A stretch of DNA of 64,000 bases, taken from Roseibium sp. TrichSKD4 (GTDB taxonomy: Bacteria; Pseudomonadota; Alphaproteobacteria; Rhizobiales; Stappiaceae). The stretch covers positions 592,400 through 656,399 of the forward strand of contig NZ_GL476320.1 in the NCBI RefSeq assembly GCF_000148725.1, written 5' to 3'. The position numbers were made by a program, and so were the translations under genes. The notes under the pieces are model-generated. The model did no database searches, had not been told where the DNA came from, and was given only the letters and a program-made list of their open reading frames with translations. Every line of letters starts with the position of its first letter. Position 1 is the first letter of the stretch. Below, piece after piece: positions 43,904 to 53,806 of this stretch.

Positions 43904-44854
43904 ATGACTTCATCCAGTGGAATTAACGTCATCGCGGAGATTGGCTGCAATCATAAAGGCAATATGGATATTGCCTGCGAGATGATCGAGATCGCCGCCC
44001 GAGACTGTAAAGTCGAGGCGGTAAAGTTTCAAAAACGCCATAACAGATCCCTTCTGCCAACCAGTGTTTACGATGCTCCACATCCGGTGCCTGCCAATTC
44101 TTATGGCCGGACTTACGGTGAGCATCGTGAATTTCTTGAGTTTACTCTGCCTCAGCACAAGGAACTGATAGAGGAGTGTCAACGGAAAGGGATTGTTTAC
44201 TCGACCTCCGTCTGGGATGTGATTTCTGCTGAGGAAATAACAAGCCTGCGGCCCGAGATGATCAAGGTGCCCTCGGCAACAAACCAGAATTTTGAGGTTC
44301 AGGAGTTTTTATGCCGCAACTTTGATGGCGAGATCCATGTCTCTATGGGCATGACCACGCGAGACGAGGTTGATACCTGCATTTCATTTTACGAAAAGAT
44401 GGGCCGCGCAAAAGATGTGGTGCTTTACGCCTGCACATCCGGTTATCCAGTTCCGCCAAGCGAAGTTTGTCTTCTTGAGATCAATGCCTTGCAGCAACGT
44501 TTCGGCGACAGAGTAAAAGCGTATGGTTTTTCCGGTCACCATGAGGGCGTTGCCATCGATATGGCGGCTGCGGCGATCGGGATTGCAGGCGTGAAAACGC
44601 ATGCGTCCAGCCCATTTGCATATATTGAGCGCCATTTTACGCTCGACCGGTCGTGGAAGGGGACGGATCATGCGGCAAGCCTTGAGCCGGATGATTTGGC
44701 AAAACTTCGCTCCAATCTTGATGATGTCTGTTCCGCAGTGTCTTACAAATACACCGATGTGCTTGATATCGAAGTTGAGCAACGGCGCAAGTTGAAGTGG
44801 GTGGATATGAGCGAGGCCTTACGCCGGAAAGCCTTGTTGAATAAGGTGTCCTGA
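43904..44854 (+). CDS. NeuB-like sialic-acid (nonulosonate) synthase, short form
   Basis: The 316-residue protein has the NeuB TIM barrel: NVIAEIGCNHKGNMDIACEM, VKFQKRHNRSLL, TSVWDVISAEE, IKVPSATNQNF, GYPVPPSEVCL, GFSGHHEGVAIDMAA, and YIERHFTLDRSWKGTDHAAS. The family condenses phosphoenolpyruvate with an N-acyl sugar to make sialic, pseudaminic or legionaminic acid. The C-terminal antifreeze-like (SAF) domain of typical NeuB is absent, so the barrel stands alone. The ATG at 43904 is preferred over an upstream CTG or GTG. A phosphatase-like gene abuts it directly, and a NeuA-like gene follows at 49379. Confidence 0.85.
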   Translation: MTSSSGINVIAEIGCNHKGNMDIACEMIEIAARDCKVEAVKFQKRHNRSLLPTSVYDAPHPVPANSYGRTYGEHREFLEFTLPQHKELIEECQRKGIVYSTSVWDVISAEEITSLRPEMIKVPSATNQNFEVQEFLCRNFDGEIHVSMGMTTRDEVDTCISFYEKMGRAKDVVLYACTSGYPVPPSEVCLLEINALQQRFGDRVKAYGFSGHHEGVAIDMAAAAIGIAGVKTHASSPFAYIERHFTLDRSWKGTDHAASLEPDDLAKLRSNLDDVCSAVSYKYTDVLDIEVEQRRKLKWVDMSEALRRKALLNKVS

Positions 44855-45364
44855 ATGGGTGACGCAACCGATGGGTCGGCGCTACATGGGACCGTCAAAT
44901 ATCGTGCACTGATCACAGATTTTGACGGGGTGCACACCGATAATTCGGTTTTCCTGGATCAGGATGGACGAGAGTTTGTTCGTTGCAGTCGCGCCGATGG
45001 GTTGGGTATTGAAATGCTGCGGGCAAGAGGACTTCGTCTGATGATCCTGTCACGCGAAGAAAACCCGGTCGTGGCCGCGAGAGCTCGAAAGCTCAAGATG
45101 GATGTCCTTCATAACATCAAGGAAAAGCTTCCTGTCTTGGACGAGTGGCGTTTGGGTGAAGGGCTGGAGTGGTCAGAAATCGTTTATATCGGTGATGATG
45201 TGAACGACCTGGAATGCATCAAAGCCTGCGGTCTTGGTGTCGCACCGAAAAATGGACATCCCGATGTCCTTAGCGCAGCGGACCTCTGCCTTGACAAAAA
45301 GGGTGGGGACGGGGCGCTGCGTGAGCTTTGCGATTATTTGATCAAGAATGATCTGAAAGCCTGA
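44855..45364 (+). CDS. KdsC-type HAD phosphatase
   Basis: The 169-residue protein has the KdsC/NeuA-C HAD fold: LITDFDGVHTDN with the catalytic aspartates 22 and 24, LMILSREENPVVAARARKLK, and IGDDVNDLECIKACGLGVAP. Such enzymes dephosphorylate 8- or 9-carbon sugar acids (KDO-8-P, sialic acid-9-P). Its ATG directly follows the stop codon of the NeuB-like gene, so the two are cotranscribed. A phosphorylated product of the synthase is therefore likely. Confidence 0.85.
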   Translation: MGDATDGSALHGTVKYRALITDFDGVHTDNSVFLDQDGREFVRCSRADGLGIEMLRARGLRLMILSREENPVVAARARKLKMDVLHNIKEKLPVLDEWRLGEGLEWSEIVYIGDDVNDLECIKACGLGVAPKNGHPDVLSAADLCLDKKGGDGALRELCDYLIKNDLKA

Positions 45365-45678
45365 TCGAGTTTCGTTGTGAACACACCCAGCCAAGTTTTG
45401 AGTAGTTTGATGGAGGGGATTGTTCTGGTGAACAAGGAGCAGGCCGCAGACTGAATACCCGAGCCTCATTCGAAGATTTCGAAGTAGATGGTCTGGAAAA
45501 TGCCCAAAAGTTGGGGGAACAAAACTTTTCCAGAGATAAAACCATTTGAGATTGGTATTGTAGGCTCTGGCAGTCTTGCTTGTGCCTTGGTGGTTGGATG
45601 CATCACGGAATCCATCGCGCCTAGTCAACCCGAAAAATCAGGACGAAATGCTTCTCTAATTCGTCCGCACAGCTTAGC
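45365..45678. other. Convergent intergenic region
   Basis: These 314 bases lie between the HAD gene and the minus-strand TylF-type gene. Short open frames are present but none has a ribosome binding site together with a believable product. I see no clear terminator. Confidence 0.3.
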
Positions 45679-46368
45679 TCATGGCTTCACGACGAAACTC
45701 GGAACGCTGTAGTATGGTAGTTTTTGCAGTCGAAGGCTCTTTTTTGTAATGAAGTTGTCGATGGCGAGCGTCGCACCTACCACGGCTTGATAGTCGTCAA
45801 AAACTAGGAGACCTCCGGGCACAACACGGTCGTAAAGCTGCTCAAGAGCAAAGGCTGTCGGTTCAAGAACATCCATGTCGAGATGCAAAATGGAAATTTT
45901 TATAGCTGGTTTTTGTGCAAGGAATTCCGGGATTGTTTTAAGAATGTTTCCGGCGATCAGCTCAATGTTCTGCAGGTTTTTGGATGCTAGTATTGTTTCT
46001 AAATCCTCAACCTTGAGCCCCGACCCCGCTGTAGCTACATAATTTTTAATGAAGGCCAAGTCACCAGGATGGCTGAGTTGGTCCGTCGGAAATTCCCCAA
46101 ATGTGTCAAAACCAAAGATTTTTCTTGACGATTGGTCTTCAAGACAATTTCTAAAGCTGGCGAAACGAAGTAATGATAGTCCTTTGAAGACGCCTAGTTC
46201 TAAGATATCTCCCGGCAAGTCGATTATCTTCTTGTAGAGTTCATATTGAGCAAGGACTTTGTTAATGCGGGTAGGATCAGAGAACCAATGGTATCCGTTC
46301 TCGTAGTCCCAGATGTCGGCCGGGTTTAGGCCCTGAATTGAACTGTAAGGGGGAGCTTTGATCTGCAA
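45679..46368 (-). CDS. TylF/MycF-type O-methyltransferase
   Basis: The 230-residue protein has the SAM site DILELGVFKGLSLLRFA, FGFDTFGEFP, and the metal/sugar site LHLDMDVLEPT plus GGLLVFDDYQ, all typical of TylF-family sugar O-methyltransferases. An in-frame stop lies just upstream, so the start must be the TTG at 46368, which has AGGGGA in front. In this neighbourhood a sugar of the nonulosonate cluster is the likely acceptor. Codon and base use are somewhat more AT-rich than in the flanking housekeeping genes. Confidence 0.75.
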   Translation of the reverse strand: MQIKAPPYSSIQGLNPADIWDYENGYHWFSDPTRINKVLAQYELYKKIIDLPGDILELGVFKGLSLLRFASFRNCLEDQSSRKIFGFDTFGEFPTDQLSHPGDLAFIKNYVATAGSGLKVEDLETILASKNLQNIELIAGNILKTIPEFLAQKPAIKISILHLDMDVLEPTAFALEQLYDRVVPGGLLVFDDYQAVVGATLAIDNFITKKSLRLQKLPYYSVPSFVVKP

Positions 46369-46520
46369 GTCAGTGTTTCCCCTAGGTTAGTGTGGCAAAA
46401 TTTAGACTTGCAATCATTGGTTGCATTGTCAATTCATATCTATGCTTTTGAAACTTTTTATGGGGAGTTCTTGGATTTCGTGAATTATTTGGTTGAGCGA
46501 GACTAGGAAGTTGTTCTGTA

Positions 46521-47267
46521 ATGAATCGTTCTGAAAATGGGCTGCGAATTATCTGCGATGGAGAAGAGCTTCTTGCCATGGACATCGATGTGATCAAGCG
46601 CGGCGGAGCAGATATAGAACGGCTCTTTCTCACAGACAAAACGTTTCAATTGCAATCCGGGCGGGCTGTCGAGGTAAGGGCGACTGACATTCCCGGTATC
46701 GACATGCAAGACACAATCGCCCGGCACAAAGCGCGCTACATGCAAGTTGGCCTCTTTTGCCGTCCGGGATTGAGTGTTTTGGACTTTCCCTGTGGCAGCG
46801 GCTATGGATCGGAGGTGCTCGGCGCGCTTGGTGTTCGCTATCAGGGACTGGATATTGACCCGATCTCGATCGAATATGCCGAAAAAGTCTATGGAGCACC
46901 CGATAAGAGTTTTAGGCGGGGGAACCTCAAGAAACCCGTTCTCCCGAATGAGGCGTTCGATATCATTGGGTGTATTGAAGGATTGGAGCATATTGAACTG
47001 GAGTTTCAGGACGTACTTGTAGGGTCCTTTCATAAAGCATTGAAATCCGGAGGGGTTTTGGTTGTTAGTAGTCCGGTGGCGCTGTCCGGTGTTTCGGGAC
47101 CTAATCCGAAAAATCCTCATCATCTCGGGGAGTTGACCAAACCTGACTTTGTTGCCCTTCTGCAACGATATTTCGCACCAACTGCTGTTGAGATCGTCAC
47201 ACATAGGGCACGATTGACTACGGGCATTGATACCGAGTGCCTTTATGGGATTTGCCACAAACGGTGA
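46521..47267 (+). CDS. SAM-dependent class I methyltransferase
   Basis: The 248-residue protein has a UbiG-like Rossmann core: VLDFPCGSGYGSEVLGALG as SAM motif I, GLDIDPISIEYAEKVYG, and EAFDIIGCIEGLEHIE. The first 65 residues are not part of the core and may recognise the acceptor. It starts from an ATG with AGGAAG upstream and is divergent from the TylF-type gene. The substrate is unknown; a cell-surface sugar is the likely choice from context. Confidence 0.75.
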   Translation: MNRSENGLRIICDGEELLAMDIDVIKRGGADIERLFLTDKTFQLQSGRAVEVRATDIPGIDMQDTIARHKARYMQVGLFCRPGLSVLDFPCGSGYGSEVLGALGVRYQGLDIDPISIEYAEKVYGAPDKSFRRGNLKKPVLPNEAFDIIGCIEGLEHIELEFQDVLVGSFHKALKSGGVLVVSSPVALSGVSGPNPKNPHHLGELTKPDFVALLQRYFAPTAVEIVTHRARLTTGIDTECLYGICHKR

Positions 47268-47602
47268 CAGGTTTTTGAATCCTACCTATCAAGTCCTACG
47301 GAACTACATTGAGTTGCAGTCTCTATTGGTATGTTTTCCAGTATAGATAATTGGTTTTTATAGGGTTCTTCGTACATAAACCTTTGGATATGCCGAGAAT
47401 TAGCGCTTGTGACCTTAGGGTGGTCGTGACACGCTATTCCTGCTGTGGTGGCAGAATCGGTATGATCGCAGAACCGAAAGCTTATTGTGTGTTGTCTGCG
47501 ATCAGCATCTTCTTGAAATGCGAGTTCCGATAACCTCCAGACAGATCATTTTTCTGCTTGTCGGTGGACAGGAGACGCAATTGGAAGAGGTAAGCTGAAG
47601 GC
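47268..47602. other. Intergenic region before the radical SAM gene
   Basis: These 335 bases carry no supported gene. The composition is AT-rich. The stretch ends in GAAGG in front of the radical SAM start. No hairpin terminator stands out. Confidence 0.3.
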
Positions 47603-49339
47603 ATGAACCTGGTTCTACCAAATCGCTTTCTTGACAGTTTGAGTCCGACTGCGCTGAGCGGTGTGAAGGTGACCTTCATCAATATGCCGATCAGGGAGCA
47701 AGCCAAGCCGAACAATCCGCCCCTTGGACCGGCATTGCTGGCTGCGCGTTTGCGTGAATATGGGGCCCAACCGACGATCATCGATCTCAATATCTACAGG
47801 ATCAAGGATCAGGTTGCAGCAGAGCGGGGTCTGACTTCCGGTCGCTGTCTGTCATACCAGGAGGCTCGGGGGCTGATTGAACGAACGCTTGCTAAAGCCG
47901 GTGAGCAACATTTGATTGGTTTGTCGGGTCTGATCACGACACTGTCTTGGCAAACCAAAGTTGCTCAGATGGTGAGGGAGCTTGATCCAGATGCAATCCT
48001 TGTCAGCGGCGGTGGTCTTGCCACACAATTTCGCACTGGGCTGTTCGATTGGATCCCCGAACTGGATGCTGTTTCTCACAGCGAAGGCGATGATATTATC
48101 CTTAAAATCGCATTGGATGCGAAAGCTATTCGAGACAGGGGACTGGAGAGTGCCAGACTGAGCGGGCAGCTGTCGCCGTTTCTTCAGGAAGTTCAAAATG
48201 GACGGCCCAGATTCTACTATCACGGTGGGCGCACGCCAGATCTCGATGCGTTGCCGCATCCTGCCTATGACCTTCTAGATAGTGATGTTGATGGTTTCAA
48301 GGTTCTGGAGGAATACCTTTCGGTGCCTGTTTGGGGGGGGCAAGCCAAAAATAGCTCGGCAACCAGTTTTGAAATGTCTCGCAGCATTTCGACGGTCTCC
48401 AGCCGGGGATGCCCGTTTGCCTGCAAGTTTTGTTTCCGTGGTGCTCAGGGTGAGCGCAATTATGGTGTACGAAGTGCCGAAAACCTTGCTGCGGAATTCA
48501 TGGACTATAAGGCGCGATATGGCGTCGATTTTGTTGGGCTGCTGGATGATAATTTTATGGTCAGTCCGAAACGGATCTCGGAGCTGGCGGATATTCTTGA
48601 GCCTTATGCGGCGGCTGGCCAGTTGAGGTGGGGCGCGCATGGGCGGTTGGATGAGGCTGCAGACCTGCGTCCGACGCGTGACGGGGGGTATAAGTCGGCC
48701 GAGGTGTTGAGAGTTCGCGAAATGCGACGGGCTGGATGCATGTATATCGGTTTTGGAGCGGAATCTGCGTCACCCATGACACTGGAGGAAATGGGCAAGG
48801 GCGGATTTATGCTCACTGTTGGCCTTGAGCGGATCGGCGGCTTCGAATTCCCCAGGGCTATGACACAGGGTATACGCAACACTTTGGAAGCGGGGATCCA
48901 AGCCAATTGTACCTGGATTATGGGTTATCCGGGGGAGCGGCTGGAGGACCTTCAAACCAGTCTTGGATTTATCAAATGGCAGCAGGAGTTTGTGACCGAA
49001 GGTCATGCGCCCGGAACGGATGCGTATGAGACCGCGTTGCAATCGATAAACACTTCGGTGTTCACCGCGACAGCTTATCCGGGAACGGAAATGTTCCGAC
49101 ACGAAAAAGTCCGGGAGGTTTTGTCGGATGTCTTCAGTTTGCGTTTTGATCCAAATACCAAACAGCCTGTGATGGACGAAAACTTCAAGACCTATGTTCT
49201 GGAATTGAACGACGCGACGAAAATGATCACCAATCAATCCGGTCGTCCGTTGAATTTCAGCAATATTCCAGACGATCAGTTTGTCGAAATTCGAAATAAA
49301 CTGGATTCTGGAGATCTGGACGCTGTATTGGGATTTTAG
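47603..49339 (+). CDS. B12-binding radical SAM protein
   Basis: The 578-residue protein has an N-terminal cobalamin-binding fold (VKVTFINMPIREQAKPNNPP, LGPALLAARLREYG, ILVSGGGLATQF) followed by a radical SAM domain with Cys270, Cys274 and Cys277 in RGCPFACKFC. A long C-terminal part follows (WIMGYPGERLEDLQTSLGF, TAYPGTEMF). B12-binding radical SAM enzymes typically methylate unactivated carbon or phosphorus, or rearrange rings. Placed between a sugar synthase and a NeuA-like CMP transferase it could C-methylate or otherwise modify the sugar acid. The substrate is unknown. Confidence 0.85.
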   Translation: MNLVLPNRFLDSLSPTALSGVKVTFINMPIREQAKPNNPPLGPALLAARLREYGAQPTIIDLNIYRIKDQVAAERGLTSGRCLSYQEARGLIERTLAKAGEQHLIGLSGLITTLSWQTKVAQMVRELDPDAILVSGGGLATQFRTGLFDWIPELDAVSHSEGDDIILKIALDAKAIRDRGLESARLSGQLSPFLQEVQNGRPRFYYHGGRTPDLDALPHPAYDLLDSDVDGFKVLEEYLSVPVWGGQAKNSSATSFEMSRSISTVSSRGCPFACKFCFRGAQGERNYGVRSAENLAAEFMDYKARYGVDFVGLLDDNFMVSPKRISELADILEPYAAAGQLRWGAHGRLDEAADLRPTRDGGYKSAEVLRVREMRRAGCMYIGFGAESASPMTLEEMGKGGFMLTVGLERIGGFEFPRAMTQGIRNTLEAGIQANCTWIMGYPGERLEDLQTSLGFIKWQQEFVTEGHAPGTDAYETALQSINTSVFTATAYPGTEMFRHEKVREVLSDVFSLRFDPNTKQPVMDENFKTYVLELNDATKMITNQSGRPLNFSNIPDDQFVEIRNKLDSGDLDAVLGF

Positions 49340-49378
49340 GGCTTTGGCCCGTAGTAGCTGGTTCGTGCTGGAGTTCAG

Positions 49379-50083
49379 ATGAAGAATATTGTCGCAATGA
49401 TCCCGGCCCGTGCGGGCAGTGAGGGGCTGCGAAACAAGAACATTAAGCCTTTGAACGGATTGCCACTTCTCGCACATAGCGTGAAACCTGCCTTGTCCTG
49501 CGATGCCATCTGCGATGTGTATCTGAACAGCGACAGTGATGAATACCTTGAGATTGGCAAGCAACACGGTGCAATTCCCTATAAACGCCCCGAGAGCCTT
49601 GGCTTATTTGACACCACTATGCAGGCTGTTGTCTCAGAATTTGTACGCACGTTGCGCGAAAACGGTAAACCCATTGACGCTGTTATGGTGCTGTATCCAA
49701 CCTATCCATTCCGCACACCCGATATGTTGACTGATGTGATCCGCTTTTTCTGTGAAAGCGAAGATTGCCACAGCCTGATTGGTCTGAAGCAACCGGATAC
49801 CCACCCTTTTTTGTGTGTTGAAAAGACAGCTGGTGGCCATCTGAAGTCGGTCATCGATTATGATCCCGACATTTACTATCGACGTCAGGATTATCCTGAG
49901 CATTATCAAATGACGGCATGGGCGATGGTCATCGGCGCAGACCACGTGGATGATCTGAGCGCGATGATGATATGTGACAAGACAGTCGGGTATGTCTTGC
50001 CGCACTCAGTTCGCACTGTCGACATAGATACGATTGCAGAATTCCATTATGCGGAATTCCTGATCGAAAAAGGTTATGTATAA
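49379..50083 (+). CDS. NeuA-like acylneuraminate cytidylyltransferase
   Basis: The 234-residue protein opens with the CMP-sugar synthetase signature MIPARAGSEGLRNKNIKPL, followed by LPLLAHSVKPAL, VYLNSDSDEYLEIG and VLYPTYPFRTPDM. It activates a 9-carbon sugar acid as its CMP derivative for transfer. GGAG precedes the ATG. With the NeuB-like synthase and KdsC-like phosphatase it completes the core of a nonulosonate pathway, interrupted by methyltransferase and radical SAM genes. Confidence 0.82.
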   Translation: MKNIVAMIPARAGSEGLRNKNIKPLNGLPLLAHSVKPALSCDAICDVYLNSDSDEYLEIGKQHGAIPYKRPESLGLFDTTMQAVVSEFVRTLRENGKPIDAVMVLYPTYPFRTPDMLTDVIRFFCESEDCHSLIGLKQPDTHPFLCVEKTAGGHLKSVIDYDPDIYYRRQDYPEHYQMTAWAMVIGADHVDDLSAMMICDKTVGYVLPHSVRTVDIDTIAEFHYAEFLIEKGYV

Positions 50084-50140
50084 AGGCTGAGTTCTCGCGA
50101 CCAATTTGGCGGACTTTAAATGACAGCGCCTCTTCTTCAA

Positions 50141-52024
50141 TCAGGATTTCAGGCCGATCCTTCTAAGTCTATCGTCAATACTCACGTCCGCTAGTTTTTC
50201 TAGAAGAGCGTTTTTGATGGTGGGCACAAATTCGGCTGTGGTTTTTTCTTCATCAATGACGAAATACTTGGTGGATGGAAACCAAGGTAAGTAATCTTCG
50301 CCAAGCTGGCCTACACTGTCATAGTCGCCAAAACGGATAACCGGCATGTCGAGTAACCCAGGAAGCACTGCAACTGTAGTGCTTGGGGAAACTACAATGT
50401 CGCAAATGGACGTCAAGGCCATGGCATCGTCCAGATCGTCGAACAGATCAACGTCAGGAAAGTCCACGACATTTCCATTTGTGCGTTCGATCAGATACTT
50501 CACCTCCCGATCAATGCTCTTGTACTGGAGGTTTACGAAGGTAACGCCATCTATCTGGACAATGGGCAGGTAGTCGATGACAGAGAGATAGTACCGCGCT
50601 CTAGCTGTATCGAGATTTTTGGATCTCCAGCCAATCCCGACAATTGGGCCATTGGCTCGATCGCCCAACCGAGCATGCAATTCCTGGGCTCGGTTTTGGT
50701 CGAAAGTGAACGCTGGAGTTTGGGCCTTTTGAAAGGCCGCGATACTGCCCCGAAAATATCGCGCCAGATCGGAAATGCAGATTTGGCAGTCAAAATCGTC
50801 AGCAGTTGCAATGTAGTCCGGAGCTTCTCCAACACTTGGCACACGGACTTCAACTTCGGGAAAGGCGCGGCGGAACATCTCATGCGTTTTGCGGGGGCCC
50901 TCGTAGATCACTTTTCCTGCCGCCTTAATCAGGTCCGGAAAGATGGTTCCGCTTCTGATTGTGTCGCCAACACCCTGATCCGTCCATACAAGGATTGTCT
51001 TGTCGGAGATATCCTCGCCAAGCCAAACACGATGCTCTGGGAATGTGCGCTTGATTACCCCTGGAACACCGGATCCTATAAACCGGTTTGGGTGAAGGGC
51101 CCAGCCTTTTTCAAGATCGCCCAGTGCCAGGAAGGTGAGGGAAATGTTCCAGTCAATGTTGGTGGTTATACCCTGTGTAAGCCGCTTAGCCTCCGTGAGG
51201 TGTTTCAGTGCTTTATGAGGGTTTCCGCTTTTCAGATAATGAACTGCAAGCGTGACCTGACGCTGGTGGTCATTGGGGTTGTCCCGAACTGCGTCTAGGG
51301 CATAAGGGAGCCCTTCGGCGACACGGCTGACAGAAAACATAAGTCGGGCGATCTCGTGTTTCAGCTTCCCGTTATTTGGGTTTCTTTTCAGCGCAATGAA
51401 TAGTTCTTTCTCTGCAACATCGTGCTGTTTGAGTTCCGTTCGGCACCGCGAAATTTCAACGATTGTTTCGACTTCGTTCGGCTGGAACCTCATTGCGGTG
51501 ATGAAAAAATCTAATGCCTCTTCAAAGCGTTTTTGTTCGCGAAGCAAAACACCATAGTTTCTGTTGATTTCCGGGTTGTGCGGATAAAGCTCAACGAGCT
51601 TCTTCAAAAGCTCTTCGGCTTCCTCATTCCGATCCAGCTTCTTAAGAGCCAAGGCCCTGAGATTGTGTGCCTCGGGCAGCGAGCTGTCGAGCGTTATCGC
51701 TTTTTCTGATAGCTCAAGAATTTCATCAGCCGGGATATTCGGTAGGTCGGATTTTGCCCGTGCCAAATTTGCATAAAAGGAGCCCTGATTGGGATCCAGT
51801 TTGATCGCCTTGGTGATGAATTCGATTGCTCGTTTCGGAAACCCAAGTTGTCGGTAAGAAACACCCAATAGGTGCAGGGCGTCCTTGTTGTTCGGTTGTT
51901 TTTTCAGGATTTGCTTGTAGATGCGCTGCGCTTTTTCGTACTCACCCGCTCCCTGAAGAGTGAGCCCCTCGCGGAGCTTGTCCAGTGTGGTCGCCGGTTT
52001 GGCTTTTTGAGCAGCAGAGCGCAT
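50141..52024 (-). CDS. Tetratricopeptide-repeat protein with glycosyltransferase-like C-terminal domain
   Basis: The 627-residue protein has about seven TPR units in its first half (for example GEYEKAQRIYKQILKKQPNN, then DALHLLGVSYRQLGFPKRAI). The second half resembles the C-terminal domain of TPR proteins linked to surface glycosylation (ILVWTDQGVGDTIRSGTIFP, VGIGWRSKN, ICDIVVSPSTTVAVLPGLL). No signal peptide or membrane helix is visible, so it is probably cytoplasmic. Being convergent with the NeuA-like gene it may transfer the activated sugar, for example to flagellin or another protein, but that is inference. Confidence 0.72.
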   Translation of the reverse strand: MRSAAQKAKPATTLDKLREGLTLQGAGEYEKAQRIYKQILKKQPNNKDALHLLGVSYRQLGFPKRAIEFITKAIKLDPNQGSFYANLARAKSDLPNIPADEILELSEKAITLDSSLPEAHNLRALALKKLDRNEEAEELLKKLVELYPHNPEINRNYGVLLREQKRFEEALDFFITAMRFQPNEVETIVEISRCRTELKQHDVAEKELFIALKRNPNNGKLKHEIARLMFSVSRVAEGLPYALDAVRDNPNDHQRQVTLAVHYLKSGNPHKALKHLTEAKRLTQGITTNIDWNISLTFLALGDLEKGWALHPNRFIGSGVPGVIKRTFPEHRVWLGEDISDKTILVWTDQGVGDTIRSGTIFPDLIKAAGKVIYEGPRKTHEMFRRAFPEVEVRVPSVGEAPDYIATADDFDCQICISDLARYFRGSIAAFQKAQTPAFTFDQNRAQELHARLGDRANGPIVGIGWRSKNLDTARARYYLSVIDYLPIVQIDGVTFVNLQYKSIDREVKYLIERTNGNVVDFPDVDLFDDLDDAMALTSICDIVVSPSTTVAVLPGLLDMPVIRFGDYDSVGQLGEDYLPWFPSTKYFVIDEEKTTAEFVPTIKNALLEKLADVSIDDRLRRIGLKS

Positions 52025-52204
52025 GGAACACCGATCATTGAGAAGGAGACAAGGATTCGGCTTTCATGGTAGCAAGGATTGTGAGTGACATCAGAAGAAC
52101 CATGGGCTTTCTGGCCGAAATATTGGGGATTTCCCTGTTGTTTTGGTATTCAGCGGACGCATTGGCAAAACCGCAATCAGCTCTGGGTTCTATGGCTGCG
52201 GGAT

Positions 52205-52873
52205 CTACTGCTCTGGAAGTAGTGTTTTGATGGCACCAAAAAGCTCGTCAAAATGCGAGATGATGTGATCAGGTTTCAGGTCTTGAATGGGAACCGGTGA
52301 ATACCCGAAGTCCACCGCAATCACGGGTACATCGGCCGCGCGGGCCGCATTGATGTCGGTGGAGGTGTCCCCAACCATGACGCTTGTCTCAATCGTCCCA
52401 CCAGCGGTTTGGATAGCTCCCAGAAGCGGCTCCGCGTGGGGTTTGGCATTCGCATAGGTGTCGCCGGCGACAACGGCTGCAAAGAGGTGTTCGATCTCCA
52501 GCTTTTCCAGAAGCGGACCTGTCAGGCGGGTGGATTTGTTGGTGCAGACAGCGAGCGTCCAGTCGTGCGCGATCAGATCGTCGAGGGCTGGTCTGGCCCC
52601 GTCAAACAATCGGGTTTTGACGGCCATATGCTGTTCGTAATGGTCGAGGAATTTTGGCAACAGCGCGTCCAACTTTTCTGCGGTGGTCTCCAGTCCATTG
52701 GCCGCAAATCCTTTTTCCATCAGTTTTTTGGCACCGAACCCGACCCATGGACGAAAGGGGGCGACTTCAACTTCTTCAAGTCCTTCCGTTTTCAGAACGT
52801 AGTTAAGCGTACTGATCAGATCTTCAGCTGATGAAACAAGCGTCCCATCAAGGTCAAAAACGGCTAGGGGCAT
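52205..52873 (-). CDS. gph: Phosphoglycolate phosphatase
   Basis: The 222-residue HAD hydrolase has the nucleophile motif AVFDLDGTLVSS, the cap domain, TNKSTRLTGPLL, AKPHAEPLLGAI, and MVGDTSTDINAARAADVPVI. This set fits Gph, which removes phosphate from 2-phosphoglycolate formed during DNA repair or oxygenation reactions. It is divergent from rpiA. Other small phosphosugars are possible substrates. Confidence 0.85.
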   Translation of the reverse strand: MPLAVFDLDGTLVSSAEDLISTLNYVLKTEGLEEVEVAPFRPWVGFGAKKLMEKGFAANGLETTAEKLDALLPKFLDHYEQHMAVKTRLFDGARPALDDLIAHDWTLAVCTNKSTRLTGPLLEKLEIEHLFAAVVAGDTYANAKPHAEPLLGAIQTAGGTIETSVMVGDTSTDINAARAADVPVIAVDFGYSPVPIQDLKPDHIISHFDELFGAIKTLLPEQ

Positions 52874-53061
52874 TCGCTGGTCCAGTATTGGTTGAATAAA
52901 CTGCGAGTTGCCCGTGGTTTAGCTCTTTTTCCAAAAAGCGCCAAGCGGCTCAAGAGTGCCTTTTTCAGCGCTTCTTTTGCTGGACCATGACTTGCAGAGC
53001 ATGTTAAGCAGCCTGCAAAATTGACAGCCTAACGGCAAAGCTGTCCTTGAATGGGGGGTGC

Positions 53062-53751
53062 ATGAGCGCCACACAAAAACAAAAGGCTGCAGAGCGGGCA
53101 GCTGATGACGTGTCGTCCGGCATGAAACTTGGTATCGGAACCGGATCAACGGCTGAATTCTTCGTCAAGGCTCTTGGGCAGAAAGTACGTGATGGGCTGG
53201 ATGTTGTTGGTGTTCCGACATCCGAGCGCACACGTGAACTCGCTGAACAAGAGGGCATTCGTCTTTCAACTTTGGATGCGCTTGGAACCCTTGATTTGAC
53301 TGTCGACGGCGCTGATGAAATCGGTCCTGAACTTGCCCTGATAAAGGGCGGCGGCGGCGCTTTGTTGCGCGAAAAGATTGTTGCCGCTGCCTCAGATCGG
53401 ATGATCGTCATTGCCGATGAAAGCAAGACCGTTGATGTCCTTGGACAATTCCCGTTGCCGATTGAAGTCAATCCGTTTGGATTGGGTGCCACTCGCGTTG
53501 CGATTGAGGCGGTTCTGAAAGGGATGGTGCTGCCTGCGCAGTTGGAATTACGGGGTGGTGATGACCATCCTTTCGTCACAGATGGCGGTCATTACATCCT
53601 CGATGCCCACCTTCAAGCGATTCCGGATCCTTCCGGCCTGGCGGAAAAGCTGGTTGCGATCCCCGGTGTTGTGGAACACGGTCTTTTCATCAGTCTTGCA
53701 AGCAAGGCTTATGTTGCGACGGCAGATAGTGTAATTACACTCGAAAAATAA
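53062..53751 (+). CDS. rpiA: Ribose-5-phosphate isomerase A
   Basis: The 229-residue protein has the RpiA signatures [36 protein letters not shown] with the catalytic aspartates, and [13 protein letters not shown]. It interconverts ribose-5-phosphate and ribulose-5-phosphate in the pentose phosphate pathway. The ATG at 53062 is preceded by a run of six G; an in-frame TTG five codons upstream is less likely. The DUF2059 gene follows in the same direction. Confidence 0.95.
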   Translation: MSATQKQKAAERAADDVSSGMKLGIGTGSTAEFFVKALGQKVRDGLDVVGVPTSERTRELAEQEGIRLSTLDALGTLDLTVDGADEIGPELALIKGGGGALLREKIVAAASDRMIVIADESKTVDVLGQFPLPIEVNPFGLGATRVAIEAVLKGMVLPAQLELRGGDDHPFVTDGGHYILDAHLQAIPDPSGLAEKLVAIPGVVEHGLFISLASKAYVATADSVITLEK

Positions 53752-53806
53752 AAGCGTATTTGGTTAGGGTTTTGGGCCGATCCCAAAGCCGGAATGGAGT
53801 TTGGAA

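Noticed and set aside
45488-45712. Small gene in the convergent gap
   Set aside because: It lacks a ribosome binding site, its product looks random, and its end overlaps the TylF-type gene.
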